A DNA stretch of 64,000 bases, taken from positions 1,550,001-1,614,000 of the forward strand of contig NC_089194.1 in assembly GCF_947507565.1 (NCBI RefSeq), read 5' to 3'. Made by a program: the position numbers and the translations under genes. How positions within the stretch are numbered: position 1 is the stretch's first letter; every line of letters begins with the position of its first letter. Under the pieces are notes generated by a model. The model was not told the DNA's origin. It was given only the letters and a program-made list of their open reading frames with translations, and searched no databases. Shown piece by piece: positions 34,001 through 44,800 of the stretch. The DNA comes from Oscarella lobularis (lineage: Eukaryota > Porifera > Homoscleromorpha > Homosclerophorida > Oscarellidae).

Positions 34001-37000
34001 GTGTGATTCCCAGCCTTCCGCCTATAGCGACATCTCTACAGTCGTCCTCCGTTTTTACATCACAAACGCCCGTCTTCTCGTCGTCACCAGTATTCTCCAG
34101 TAGTGCGGCTTCTTCCTTTGTTTTGACAAGCAGTCCGACGTCATCATTTATCTCAAGAACGCCAAGCACTTCCGTTGTTTCAAGTGCTTTCAGCTCCCCT
34201 TTGCCAAGCTCCAGCAGCGTCGGTTTCCGGGTGCCTACGCCTCAAATCACGTCGACAGTTCGATCCAGTCCCGTTCAACCGACATTTATACGAACCTTTT
34301 CTACTCCGATTTTGACCCCAGTGCCATCAAGCTTTTCCTCGGTGATAAGGAGCTCTCCGGGAGTCGTCACCATCCCGTCGTTTTCGAAGACGACTTTGAT
34401 ATCGTCTAGTGCCGTATTCACGTCGAGTTCAGTCGTGATTCCAAGCTCTTCGGTGTCCACAAGCTTTCTTTCAAGTCCGAGTTCGTCTGTTCAAGTATCG
34501 TCGACTTCTGTGTCATTGAGCTCTACTGTGGTCTCTTCTACTCCTATTCTGACTTCTTCTATCAAGGCATCGTCTACTTCTGTGGTCTCAAGTTCACCTT
34601 TATCTTCATTTTCGTCTATATCGTTGAGTTCCTCTACTCCGTTTCCGAGCTCTTCAATCAAGGCATCGTCTACTTCTGTGTTTTCAAGCTCAACGGTTTC
34701 TTCTCTTTCTACTCTGATTCTGAGCTCGTCTGTTCAAGTATCGTCAACTTCGGTGTCCTTGAGTTCTACTGTGGTTTCCTCTACTCCAATTCCGAGTTCT
34801 ACGATCAAGGCATCGTCTACTTCTGTGGTCTCAACAGTGTCGTCTTTCTCTCTTTCAGTATCGCCATCTTCTGTGTCTACTGCGCTCTCCTCTACTCCAA
34901 TTCCAACCTCATCTATTCAAGTGTCGTCGACGTCTGTGATATCAAGCTCAACGGTATCGTCCGTCTTTCTTTCTACTCCAATTCCGAGCTCTTCAATTCA
35001 AGTGTCGTCGACGTCTGTGATATCAAGCTCAACGGTATCGTCCGTCTTTCTTTCTACTCCAATTCCGAGCTCTTCAATTCAAGTGTCGTCGACGTCTGTG
35101 ATATCAAGCTCAACGGTATCGTCCGTCTTTCTTTCTACTCCAATTCCGAGCTCTTCAATTCAAGTGTCGTCAACGTCTGTGATATCAAGCTCAACGGTAT
35201 CGTCCGTCTTTCTTTCTACTCCAATTCCGAGCTCTTCAATTCAAGTGTCGTCAACGTCGGTGTCTGCAAGTTCCACTGTGATCTCGTCTACGCCAATTCG
35301 GAGCTCTTCTCAAGTAACGTCGACGTCTATTGTCGTCTCAAGCTCGGTCTCATCTACTCCAATTCCAAGCTCTCCTGTGATTTCGAGCTCATCTGTTCAA
35401 CTGACTTCAACTGCTGCGACGACTTCGCTCTCAAGCGCTGCTCCGCCTCGTCGAAGCTCCGCGATTTTCTCAGTAACATCGTCTATTAGCCGCGTTCCGT
35501 CGAGCTCGCCTGTTCAGACGACGCCTATTATTCCTCCAAGTCCGACGTTCTCCAGCGTATTCCGAACGCCCACCTTCACACCAACGATAGTCGTGCCGAC
35601 TCTACCACAAACAACGCTGACTTTCTCGACAACGCAAGCCAGCGTAACATCATCATTCACTTCGCTTTTAACTTCTTCATTGACGGTAGCCTCAAGCCCT
35701 GTATCATCGTCTAGCGCCTTGACGACAAGTCCGACGTTCTCCAGCGTATTCCGAACGCCCACCTTCACACCAACGATAGTCGTTCCGACTCTACCACAAA
35801 CAACGCTGACTTTCTCGACAGCGCAAGCCAGCGTAACATCATTCACTTCGCTTTTAACGTCTTCATCGACGGTAGCGACGTCTTTAGCCTCAAGCCCTGT
35901 ATCATCGTCTAGCGCCTTGACGACAACGTCTTTGTTTTCTAGCAGTTCAGTGTCAGTATCAACGTCCCTATTCCCAACGCAGACTTCAATAGCAACGAGT
36001 CGATTTGCGGTCACCAGCCCGTTTGCAGCGACGCCGTTTCCCACTCCGTCGATCACGAGGTCGCTACCGACGGTTACCAGTGTCTTGACGACTTCAATTC
36101 TCACGAGCAGCACTCTGATAGTTTCTCCGTCGAGTACGGCCGTCGTTTCGTCGAGTACGGCCGTCGTTTCGTCGAGTACGGCTGTTGTTTCATCGAGTGC
36201 GGCCGTCGTTTCGTCGAGTACGGCCGTCGTTTCGTCGAGTACGGCCGTCGTTTCGTCGAGTACGGCCGTCGTTTCGTCGAGTACGGCCGTCGTTTCGTCG
36301 AGCCGCAGCCTCGTACCTTCTCCTTCCGTAGCAACGAGCTCGTCCTTGTCAATTGACTTTTCTCCGGACGTCACGACGATTTCGCTACCGGTAACGCGAT
36401 CGGTTCTCACGGTGACGGTCGGCGTCTCTCCGTCGTCGGTGCCGTTTTTCACGCCTACTACGACGGTGTCGCTGCCGACGTCGTCCGTCGATCGAACGAC
36501 GACGTCGATTGTGTTTACGACTCCAGTGCCGTCGACTTCGGCTTCTTTCTTCTCGTCGAGGATCGCGTCGTCTACGGCAACGTCGGCGTTTTCCGTCTCT
36601 TCTTCTATTCCAAGTTCGACGTTTGCTTCCGTCTCCAGTTCGTCTTTCGTCTCCAGCTCGTCGTCTTTTATCTTTTCTTCTGTTCCGAGTTCAACGACAC
36701 TCGTTTCGGTTGCCAGTTCGTCTTTTCTCTCTTCTTCTGCTGCTGTTCCCAGTTCGACGTTCGTTTCAGTCGCGACTTCGTCTTTATTTTCGTCGACGTC
36801 AACGTCGCTCTTTGTGTCTCCATCTTTCTCGTCGTCTCAGCTGGCTTCTACATCGACCCTTTTCGCCGTTCCGTCGTCTTCTGTCATTACGTCAACGATC
36901 TCTCCCATTGACAATGTCATCATTACGTCGTTTGTCGCCGGAACCCCACTTCCAACGTCGATCGTTTCGTCGCTGTCTTCATCGGTAAGCAGCTCGTCGC

Positions 37001-40000
37001 TTCAAGCAACTCCGACGACGATTTTCTCCGTCACCCCAACGACCCAGTTGACCTCGACGTCCGTCGTCGCACCGACGTCAGAAGAGACAGTTTTTTCAAC
37101 GTCGATTTTCACAACGACGTCGCCTTTCTTTTCCGTTTCCTTGGCTCCGCCGTCCGACACGACGGCCTCGGTGGCGACGACGGCGATTCCCGAACCGACG
37201 TTACTTCAATCGACGTCAGCTTCGTCCTCCGTCTTCTTCGTCTCTTCGTCGGAAACGTCGCTATTTTCGTCCTCGATTGCGAGCGCAACGCCGACGGTCT
37301 CGCCGACGCTCTCCACTTCGTTCCTGTCGCGAAGCGTGCCGACGTCGTCGTCCCGATTGCGCACGTTCACGTCGAGAAGGCGAACGACGACTACGCCTTT
37401 CGTCTCCTCCTCGACCGCCTCCTCTCCGTTCTTCACGACGCAATTTTCATCGACGTCAGTCTTTCCGTCGATAGCGCGATCGTCCTTCGTACCGACGACG
37501 TTTTTTCCGCCGGTCGTTTCGTCGTCTTCGCTAGTGTTTTCGTCAGGGACGTTCAGTTCGTCGCCGGTCGTCGCATCGTCGTCGTTTTTGACTCCGACGC
37601 CTCTGTCCACTCCGGTGTCGTCTCTTGCAACGTCTGTATCCGTTTCCACGATTTCCTCTCTCGCGTCGACGCCGGTGTCGTCGTCATTCGTCTCTCAGAC
37701 GAGCGTTACGACGTCTTTCGTGGGTGTGATCGAAACGACGAGTCTCTTCTCTCCGTCCACCTCATTGGCATTTTCCTCAACGCCAATTGAGACGTCAGCG
37801 TTTACCAGGGCGAATTTCAGTTCCGTTTTCACGACGACCAGCATTCTTCCTCCTTCTTTCAGCAGTGCTGTTCAAAATGTGACGTCATCAGTGAAAATTT
37901 TGACGTCACTGACGACCAGCGTCGTACCAACTGCGACGTCACTGATCTCGTCGACGTTCATTCCGTTTTCGTCGACTCCCAGCGTTTCCTTAGCGACCGT
38001 TTTCAGCGCAACGTCGCTTACGTCGATTGCGAATGTTTCGTCGTCGTCGTTTTTCGTCGTCACTTCGGTGACGGCGACTCCGATCGTTTCGTCGTCATTC
38101 GTCGCCTCTACGTCGACTCCTCCCGTCGACGTCAACGTCACGTCGTCGATATTTGCCGCGTCGAATTCCACGGCAGTCTTCTCGCCAACGTCAGCGGTTT
38201 CTTTTGCGAGTTCCGCTCCTTTTCTTAATTCAACGTCGAGTTTCTTCGCCACTTCTACTCCTTTCGTCCAATTCAATTCGACCTCTGTAGTCCCCACGTC
38301 GTCTAGGGATTTCGCTCCGGTGAATTTGACCTCGTCAATCGTTTTCAATTCGACTTCGGTGTTCGCCACGTCGACAGTGTTTTCCGTATCGTCGAATTTC
38401 ACTTCAATTCCAACGGCCATTTCGACGACTTCCATTGTAGTTGTCTCGTCGACGAACGTCACGTCGATTTTCGCCGTCAATTCGACTGTATTCGCGTCGT
38501 CAACGTCGATTCCGCCGACACCGACGTCGGTTCTCGTCAACGCGACGACGACGACGCCGGTGCTAAATCTGACGTCGACGCCGGTGATTTTGAATTTCAC
38601 GAGCACGGCGACACCGAACGTTTCGTCGACTCAATTTTTGAATTTTACGAGCACGTCGTCTTTTACATCGACTCCAATATTGAATTTCACGAGAACGGAG
38701 GCGTTCGTAAGTCCGACACCGAATATCTCGTCAACTCAATTTTTGAATTTTACGAGCACGGAGGCGTTCGTGAGTTCAACAGCGAATATCTCGTCAACTC
38801 GATTTTCCTTTGTGAGTCCGACGCCAAATATTTCGTCAACTCCCATTTTGAATTTTACGCGCACGGAGGCGTTTGTAAGTCCAACTCCGAACGTTTCGTC
38901 AACTCCAATTGTGAATTTCACGAGCACGTCCTTCGTGAGTTCGACTTCTGCGACTCCAGTTTTGAATTTCACCAGCACAACTTTTGTCAGTCCGACTCCG
39001 AATGTATCTGCGACTCCCGCGTTGAATTTCACGAGCACAGCATTCGTCAGTCCGACACCGAGCGCTGTGTCATCGTCGTCAATTTTGAATTTCACTAGCA
39101 CGACGTTCGCCAGCCCGACACCGAATATTTCGTCGACGATTACCCCCGTTTTCTCTGCGACTCCGTCGCCGAGCGCGACGTCGATTTCGTCGTCTGTTCC
39201 GCCCTCTTCGTCGACTCCCACACCAGCGCCGTCTCCGACGACGCCGCCGCCGCCGACGCCGACGCCCGGTCCCAATACGGCTCCCTTCGTCTTGAATCAA
39301 ATTCAGCGCATAACAGCTCGCGTGCTCCAACCACTCTTCTTTCAAATCCCCGACGACACGTTCTACGACGTCCAGGACGGCGATACGGGCGAATTGACGC
39401 TGACTCTTCTCACGCTGGACAACGTTGAACCGACGCCCGATTTTTGGATTCAATTGGATAAGGCGTCGCAGGAACTCATCATCTTCCCGACATTCGGCGA
39501 TCTCGGTCGCAACGTTTTTCTTCTCATGGCCACGGACAGTCAAGGCGCCTTCGCTCTAATGACGTTCGAAGTCCTCGTAACGCTTCCGATCTTCTCGTCG
39601 ACGACGAATGAAATATCTCAGTCGTTCAACGTCGACAACTTCAACACGATCAATTCGGACACGCAGTTGAAACTTCAACTCATACGCGACGTGACGACGT
39701 TTACGAACGTCGATCCAAGCGTCATGCAAGTGACATCGATAACCGCGGGCAGTTTAGTACTGACCTGGTTCATGACGAATATCACCGAACGAGCCCATTG
39801 TCAAACCGTCATCGACGTCTATAACAGCATGTTCAGCGACACGGCCGTACAGCCGGATTTCGAGCGACAACTCATCGGCTTTAAACCGGAAGTAAAAGAT
39901 AATCTAGGACTAATATTGAAGGGTGCGTGTCAAGGATTCGGTGGACCGACGGCTGCGCCGATCGTCGAAGCCGCGACGATAGGCGGCCTCAACGAAGGAG

Positions 40001-40506
40001 TCGATCCAAACGCAATGTCCGAAGAGGAGTCCTACATCAATTACGTCGTACCGGCTGTCGTCATCGCCGCCGTTTTATTGCTCGTCGGCTTGACCGTCTT
40101 TATTCTCTATCGAACGCGTCGACGCACGCATCGCGACATCGAATCGTCGCCCGAACGTCGGACGTACTTGGATCGGCGGCCCGTCGTCTTGGAGAACGAA
40201 GCCGCCGGGGATCAGATCGACGGGCAGCCGGCGCGAATTGTTGAAAAATCCGTTTCGCCGCCGCCGTTCGGTGCCGGCGGCGCAGCGCGACAGCGAATCG
40301 ATAGCGGCGAGGAAGGCGGAGACGAAATAAGTTCGAGATCGGGTGACGAAAATGCGGGATCGTCTTCGTCGTCTCATCGTCAGCCGCTTCCGCCGCCGGT
40401 CAAGGGGTCGTCGGGTGGAGGTAGGAAGAGTCGGGAGGCGAAACGGCCTGTGCCGGCCTATCGTAAGCCGCCGCCGTACGCGTTGCCGTCTGATTCGGAT
40501 AAATGA
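31056..40506 (+). CDS. DAG1: Dystroglycan precursor with giant mucin domain
   Basis: Two coding exons, 31056-31319 (88 codons, signal peptide FLLLLVVASFWSVDA) and 31678-40506, about 3,030 residues. After the signal comes a cadherin-like (CADG) domain: PLPSWLAFDSSSQTFYGVPQ and GLHYIVVVS match alpha-dystroglycan LPSWLHWDSQSHTLEGLP. An S6-like domain follows, then a furin-type site GRRLRRE at about 32263-32283. Residues encoded by about 32290-39265 are a Ser/Thr/Val/Pro mucin. A second CADG domain starts at PNTAPFVLNQ, followed by the SEA-like region with ITAGSLVLTW (39739-39768), the equivalent of the Gly-Ser alpha/beta cleavage site, then TM YVVPAVVIAAVLLLVG (40040-40110), RTRRRTHR and the C-terminal WW ligand YRKPPPYALP. 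Expected role: matrix receptor linked to dystrophin. TGA at 40504-40506. Confidence 0.95.
34891..35259 (+). repeat. 81-bp tandem repeat in dystroglycan mucin
   Basis: Period 81 bp (27 residues, STPIPSSSIQVSSTSVISSS plus TVSSVFL). Copies begin near 34891 (divergent), 34972, 35053, 35134 and 35215 (partial). Copies two to four are almost identical at DNA level, pointing to recent expansion. Confidence 0.92.
35539..35926 (+). repeat. Tandem duplication of about 190 bp in dystroglycan mucin
   Basis: 35539-35727 and 35728-35926 are near-identical blocks (SPTFSSVFRTPTFTPTIVVP and following), differing by small in-frame indels. Confidence 0.9.
36125..36305 (+). repeat. 21-bp tandem repeat in dystroglycan mucin
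   Basis: Nine copies of a 21-bp unit coding SSSTAVV (one copy SAAVV). Near-perfect DNA identity. Confidence 0.92.
38580..39130 (+). repeat. Degenerate N-glycosylation-rich repeats in dystroglycan mucin
   Basis: About a dozen imperfect units of the form (P)ILNFTST..FVSPTPNISST. Each carries NFT and often NIS/NVS sequons, so this part of the mucin would be both N- and O-glycosylated. Confidence 0.85.
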
Positions 40507-41488
40507 GGGGGGAGGTTGAAGGTTATTATTGTAGTGTTTTTTTTCGTCCTTTTGTTTGTGACTAGTGAGCTTGGATTGTTTTTAAGATTAGGAGTAAGAA
40601 TTTTTAGTAGTGCCCCCTTTGGTCGCAGTAAAATGATTACGGGCCTTGTTTGTGATTCACTTTAATTAAGAGAGAGTGCAATTTTAAGTATTTTGTGTGT
40701 GTTTAGAGCCATCTGCGCATGTGCGTACCCATTCATGTTCAAACGAACGTTCTACTGCAGGAATTCAGTCAGCGAGACGGTTTCCGTAGCTAAGCGGGTA
40801 AGCAGAATCGATTTTCTGCCGAACAACGTGCAAAGCGCTCGAAGGGGGCCTCCTCGAGGTTTCCTTCTCTTTGGCTGTGCGTATCGATCGTGCGTGCTTC
40901 GAACGTTCTTTAGGCACTGCACACGATCTCATCAGAACCGCGAAATGAGCTCGGGAAAGCTCTTTCGCGAAGAGAGGCCCCTTTATTTCCTCTGCACGTG
41001 CCAGTTGACCTTCGTGCGCCTATGCGAGGGTTTACCGCTTGTTTCGAGGTCTGGTCAGTGATTCTTCGCTTTATAAATGACGAATACGATTGTGTGTTGT
41101 GCATTTGTTCAAATAAAACAGGGGGCCCCCATGAAATAGAAGAAGAAGGAGACGAAGAGGTTGACCGCGGTCCCAACGTCCTCAGCATGACGGGTTCGGT
41201 CCAGAACTGCGGTGATCTGCAGCTTAATTATAAGATGCGATCACCTAAACTGCTTGTACGCCTCCCCGTGGTATGAGGCCGAACGTCTAAAAGGCCACCG
41301 ACTCCTGGGCAGGCCTACATCAACTGCTGAAGCGGTTGTGCGGCCCCGAGCAGAAAAACTGCCCACCCTCACGGCGTGCATCTCTCGCCTGAGGCTATAC
41401 CATTCTCGGTAGTCTCTTTGGGAGAACGACGCCTACAGCAAATGTGCCTGTATGCAGTACTGCAGGCACACATTCTTCTCTCCCATTT

Positions 41489-41533
41489 GGGGGAGGAGGA
41501 GGGGGTGAGGAGGGGGTGGGAGAGGGGAGGGAG
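41489..41533 (+). repeat. G-rich purine tract, potential quadruplex
   Basis: An almost uninterrupted purine run with repeated GGGGG and GGGG blocks separated by one to six bases. Confidence 0.75.
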
Positions 41534-41580
41534 CACTCGCATTGAAGAAGAGACAATTTGCTTGAATTTTTACATCCGGG

Positions 41581-41597
41581 ATTTTATTGAATAAAAT
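41581..41597. other. Palindromic poly(A) signal region
   Basis: ATTTTATTGAATAAAAT reads AATAAA on both strands. It sits between convergent genes, about 270 bp past the PDS5 stop, and could serve both. Confidence 0.5.
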
Positions 41598-41711
41598 TTG
41601 CGCATGGCTTCCCCTACTTTTGCCTCTCCGTGCCCTATCTACGAAAAGCGTGGCGTCAACTCGAACTCCAGCGCGCTAGAGTCGCGTAACGCCGCGCGTG
41701 CATGCACGTGT

Positions 41712-41752
41712 GGAGACTCCGTCCCCCGGCGAGACGGCGGGACGGAGTTTCC
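41712..41752. other. Strong GC-rich hairpin
   Basis: Inverted repeat with ACTCCGTCCC (41716-41725) and GGGACGGAGT (41739-41748), extendable to 14 pairs with one G-T wobble, around a 13-base loop. It lies 113 bp beyond the PDS5 stop on its sense side, so it could be in that 3' UTR. Confidence 0.75.
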
Positions 41753-41864
41753 CCTGCTGCCCTGTGCGTGATCTAATATGCGTCTACACTACTAGAACGT
41801 ACTACGTATGAGAACAATTAAAGAACAACGCAACTATGATTAGAAACGCAACGTGATTCGGAGT

Positions 41865-44800
41865 TCACTTGGCGGATGACACTTCGCCCTTCGTTTTCGC
41901 TTTCTTTGTTTTTGGTGCTTTCGCCGCCAGACGACGCCGTCTTTGTCCCTATATAGAGAAAACAACGTTCATGCAGTGGAACTAGGGCTTGCTTACTTTT
42001 TCTGAAAATAGAGCGTTGATTCTAACCAGAATCGACTTCAGATATTCCTATCGAATGCATACGCGCGATAAATCGAGAAAATGCCTGCAGGAGAACTTCC
42101 GACCTGCGCTTGAATTGCCTTTCGCTCCTTTCGCCTCGTCCTGAAGAGCGAAGCATGCAACCACGGATTTCCGGCGAATTCATCCGTTTCAAATGTAGCC
42201 TAAATAAAAAAATTTAATTTGATATCATCAAATTCCGTTTACGTGACCTTCTTTCTGAGAATGTTCATACCGATTTCCGCTACAATGCAAAGACGCTGAA
42301 AAAAAGACCACGTCGTTAACACATAAATAATCTGTTTTAAATTAAAACCAACCCTGTCTGCTTCGTCTTGTTCCACTTCGTTTCCAACCGGCACCGTTGC
42401 ATCTTCCACTGAAGGAATCGCCTTCAGTAAGTTTAGAATAAATTGAACGTGGAGTTTCTGATCCACAAAGGGTTCTAAGTAAAACCACAGACAGCTACGG
42501 AGAAACAGGTAAATAAACAAATAAATATTTTTTATTCTGGGGCAAACTCTCGTATGCACTGAAGGGACGTCGTTTCCTCCCCATAGATCTCGGAGTGGGC
42601 TAAGAAGTGAACCGCTGCTGGTACGGAGTATTCTGGATAAGCAAGAACCTTTATTCCTGCAAGCGAGAAGAAACCTTATCTATCACCTTGACGATCGATT
42701 AATAGCGCTTACCCGGATTGCCTCTTAGCAGTTCCTGCGTAGACTTGTAACTCCATTCCTTGACCAAACAAGCGAATCTCTCCGCTGCCTAATTAAGAAC
42801 AAAAAATTTAATTTTTGTGAAGACATGCCCATGCGACGAACATTGATTTTCAACTTCTCGTTCCTTTCTATTCCAAATAGAACAAAGAAAGACGTGAACC
42901 ACGGTCTCGTCATGCCCTGCATAAGTGCCGGAAAAAATTTGAACAGAAACTCGTACTTGACCGAAGCGTATTCATTCTAGGTGAAGAGAAACAGTAAGGA
43001 GAGGGAGTGCAACGAAATGAATGAATACAAGAAAAATATTTCCAATAGTTCTGTATGCATAAAGAGGATAGCACCAGTCGGAAAAGCGCATGTCCTCCGT
43101 AGAGCAGAGGTGCAAAACTGCAAGGCAGGAGCGCAATTGAAGCCAAGCTCGATCAGCGCTCCTGCACAGATGAAAACAACTTATTAACGTTTCATTTACT
43201 AGCTGAACTGGTTTACTGGGAACAGACGTTGTTTGTTGTTGCCACTTCCTCTAAGCATGTCCCCACAACTCTGACCAAATCCGTTATCTCGCCCTCAGAA
43301 AACACGCAATAAGAAAGAAACTTCAAACCCGTCATCTACAAAAAATTTAAAAGGACAAAAATGCAATATAAGAATCTCATTTTTGATTGAACTTTTGAAT
43401 CTTCTAATAGTCTGTAGACTTGTACAAACCTTTGCTCTTGTTTTATGCGAAAGTTCGTCTTTTTGGCGCCATTCGAAATCGCTTTCTCCTGCGCTCTTTG
43501 AACACAGACTTAGTTGCAAAGGATGTGTCGGTCAGTGAGATGGGTACCTACCTGTTCACTCTTCATCAAGTCTATAACAAAATGTACTATTGTGTCTCGT
43601 TGTTCTTCTGACATATCTCCCGGGAATAGTTCTGCGATGTGACGCAGAGCCTTCAGGGCACTCCTCAGTTCTTCGTCGTCGCTCGTCTGCAGCTTAGTCA
43701 AGAGAGACTACGCGATACGTGCAATATAAGACCAAAAAAGTAGGACAAGAGTGCACGTGCCAACCGGAAGAATTTGCCTAATAATATCGTGCGATTCTGA
43801 GCAGACTTGCCCTTGCGAAATGAGACAGATTGACTCCTTCGCTTGACGAGGCGATCCAGAGAGAATCAGTTTCGTCGCCGTATGCGAGACATCGCTTGAA
43901 ACACCAAATAGTTTGAATTAAGTTCTCTTTGCATATATATACCTGCTTAGCTCCGTTCCTCTGCAAAGACGACGAATCATTTTCAGGGCCAATGAGCCTA
44001 TAAAGAGAATTCAGCATTGAGCTCAATTAAAAACTCGTCCCATTACTTATTAGCTCGTTGTCGTGCTCAATCAATTGAGGAAGATCTTGAGCGACTTCGA
44101 CTGTAGTAAAATACGAAGGAAAGTGCTCGACAAATACCTAAAATGTCAAATTACGAATGCGAAATAATTGTGCTCTTTGTTCTACGGTTAGAAGTTTCAT
44201 CGCTGTGGCTGAGATATCGCTCTCAATGTCAATGAGAAGGCTCACTTTCTCGAAAAATAAGCTCGCCGATTCGGCGTCGATTATTCTCGAGCAGCAACGT
44301 ATCAGCAGGACTCTGACCGTCTTAGCGACGCTACGATCGAATTCTTCAACGACGGTATCCTATATAAAGAAATTGCCTATTTTTTAAATTTCTCTTAATC
44401 TTCTCCCAACTATGGCCTTCGTCACAACAGTTGACGACGACGACGTCAAAGCCCCTTTCACGCTTTCCCGGACCGACTCGTCTTCTTCAAGTCGTTGCCA
44501 AAACACTGAAAAGTGCTTTTCAGCGTGGGAATGATATAGCACGCCTATGGGAATAGACTTGAAACAGCTGCTTAGCACCAAAACTCGTATATACTGGAGA
44601 ACTTGTGATAGGCTACGCGTTCAAGAGAAATGTCTTGCTCGTCATCCTATAATAAGATATTCAAATTGATTAATTTTTTGGAGTGCCACTAACCGCTTGG
44701 AGACACATGTCCAAAAGACTGCGACCCCAACTATATATATACATATATAGATTATGATTATTATTTGAGAAAATTAACCTAGCAATGTCGGAGATCATTC

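Larger units (their letters stand above)
40507..41864. other. Convergent intergenic region, dystroglycan to PDS5
   Basis: 1,358 bp between two stop codons, the largest gene-free gap. It contains GGGGGCCCCC (41121-41130), hairpins at 41443-41470 and 41712-41752, a G-rich purine tract (about 41489-41533) and a palindromic poly(A) signal (41581-41597). Short ORFs show no recognisable protein. Confidence 0.6.

Noticed and set aside
32673-38606. Long open frames antisense to dystroglycan (for example 32673-33503, 35514-36452, 37872-38606)
   Set aside because: They mirror the Ser/Thr/Val-rich mucin codons (TCG, ACG, GTC and their complements rarely give stops). The translations are low-complexity Val/Asp/Glu/Thr with no domain.
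40693-41061. 122-codon frame after dystroglycan
   Set aside because: No recognisable domain, Cys/Arg/Phe-rich random-looking sequence, and it lies in a repeat-bearing gap.
41160-41215. tRNA-like B-box (GGTTCGGTCC) near 41191
   Set aside because: No A-box at the right distance and no cloverleaf could be drawn.
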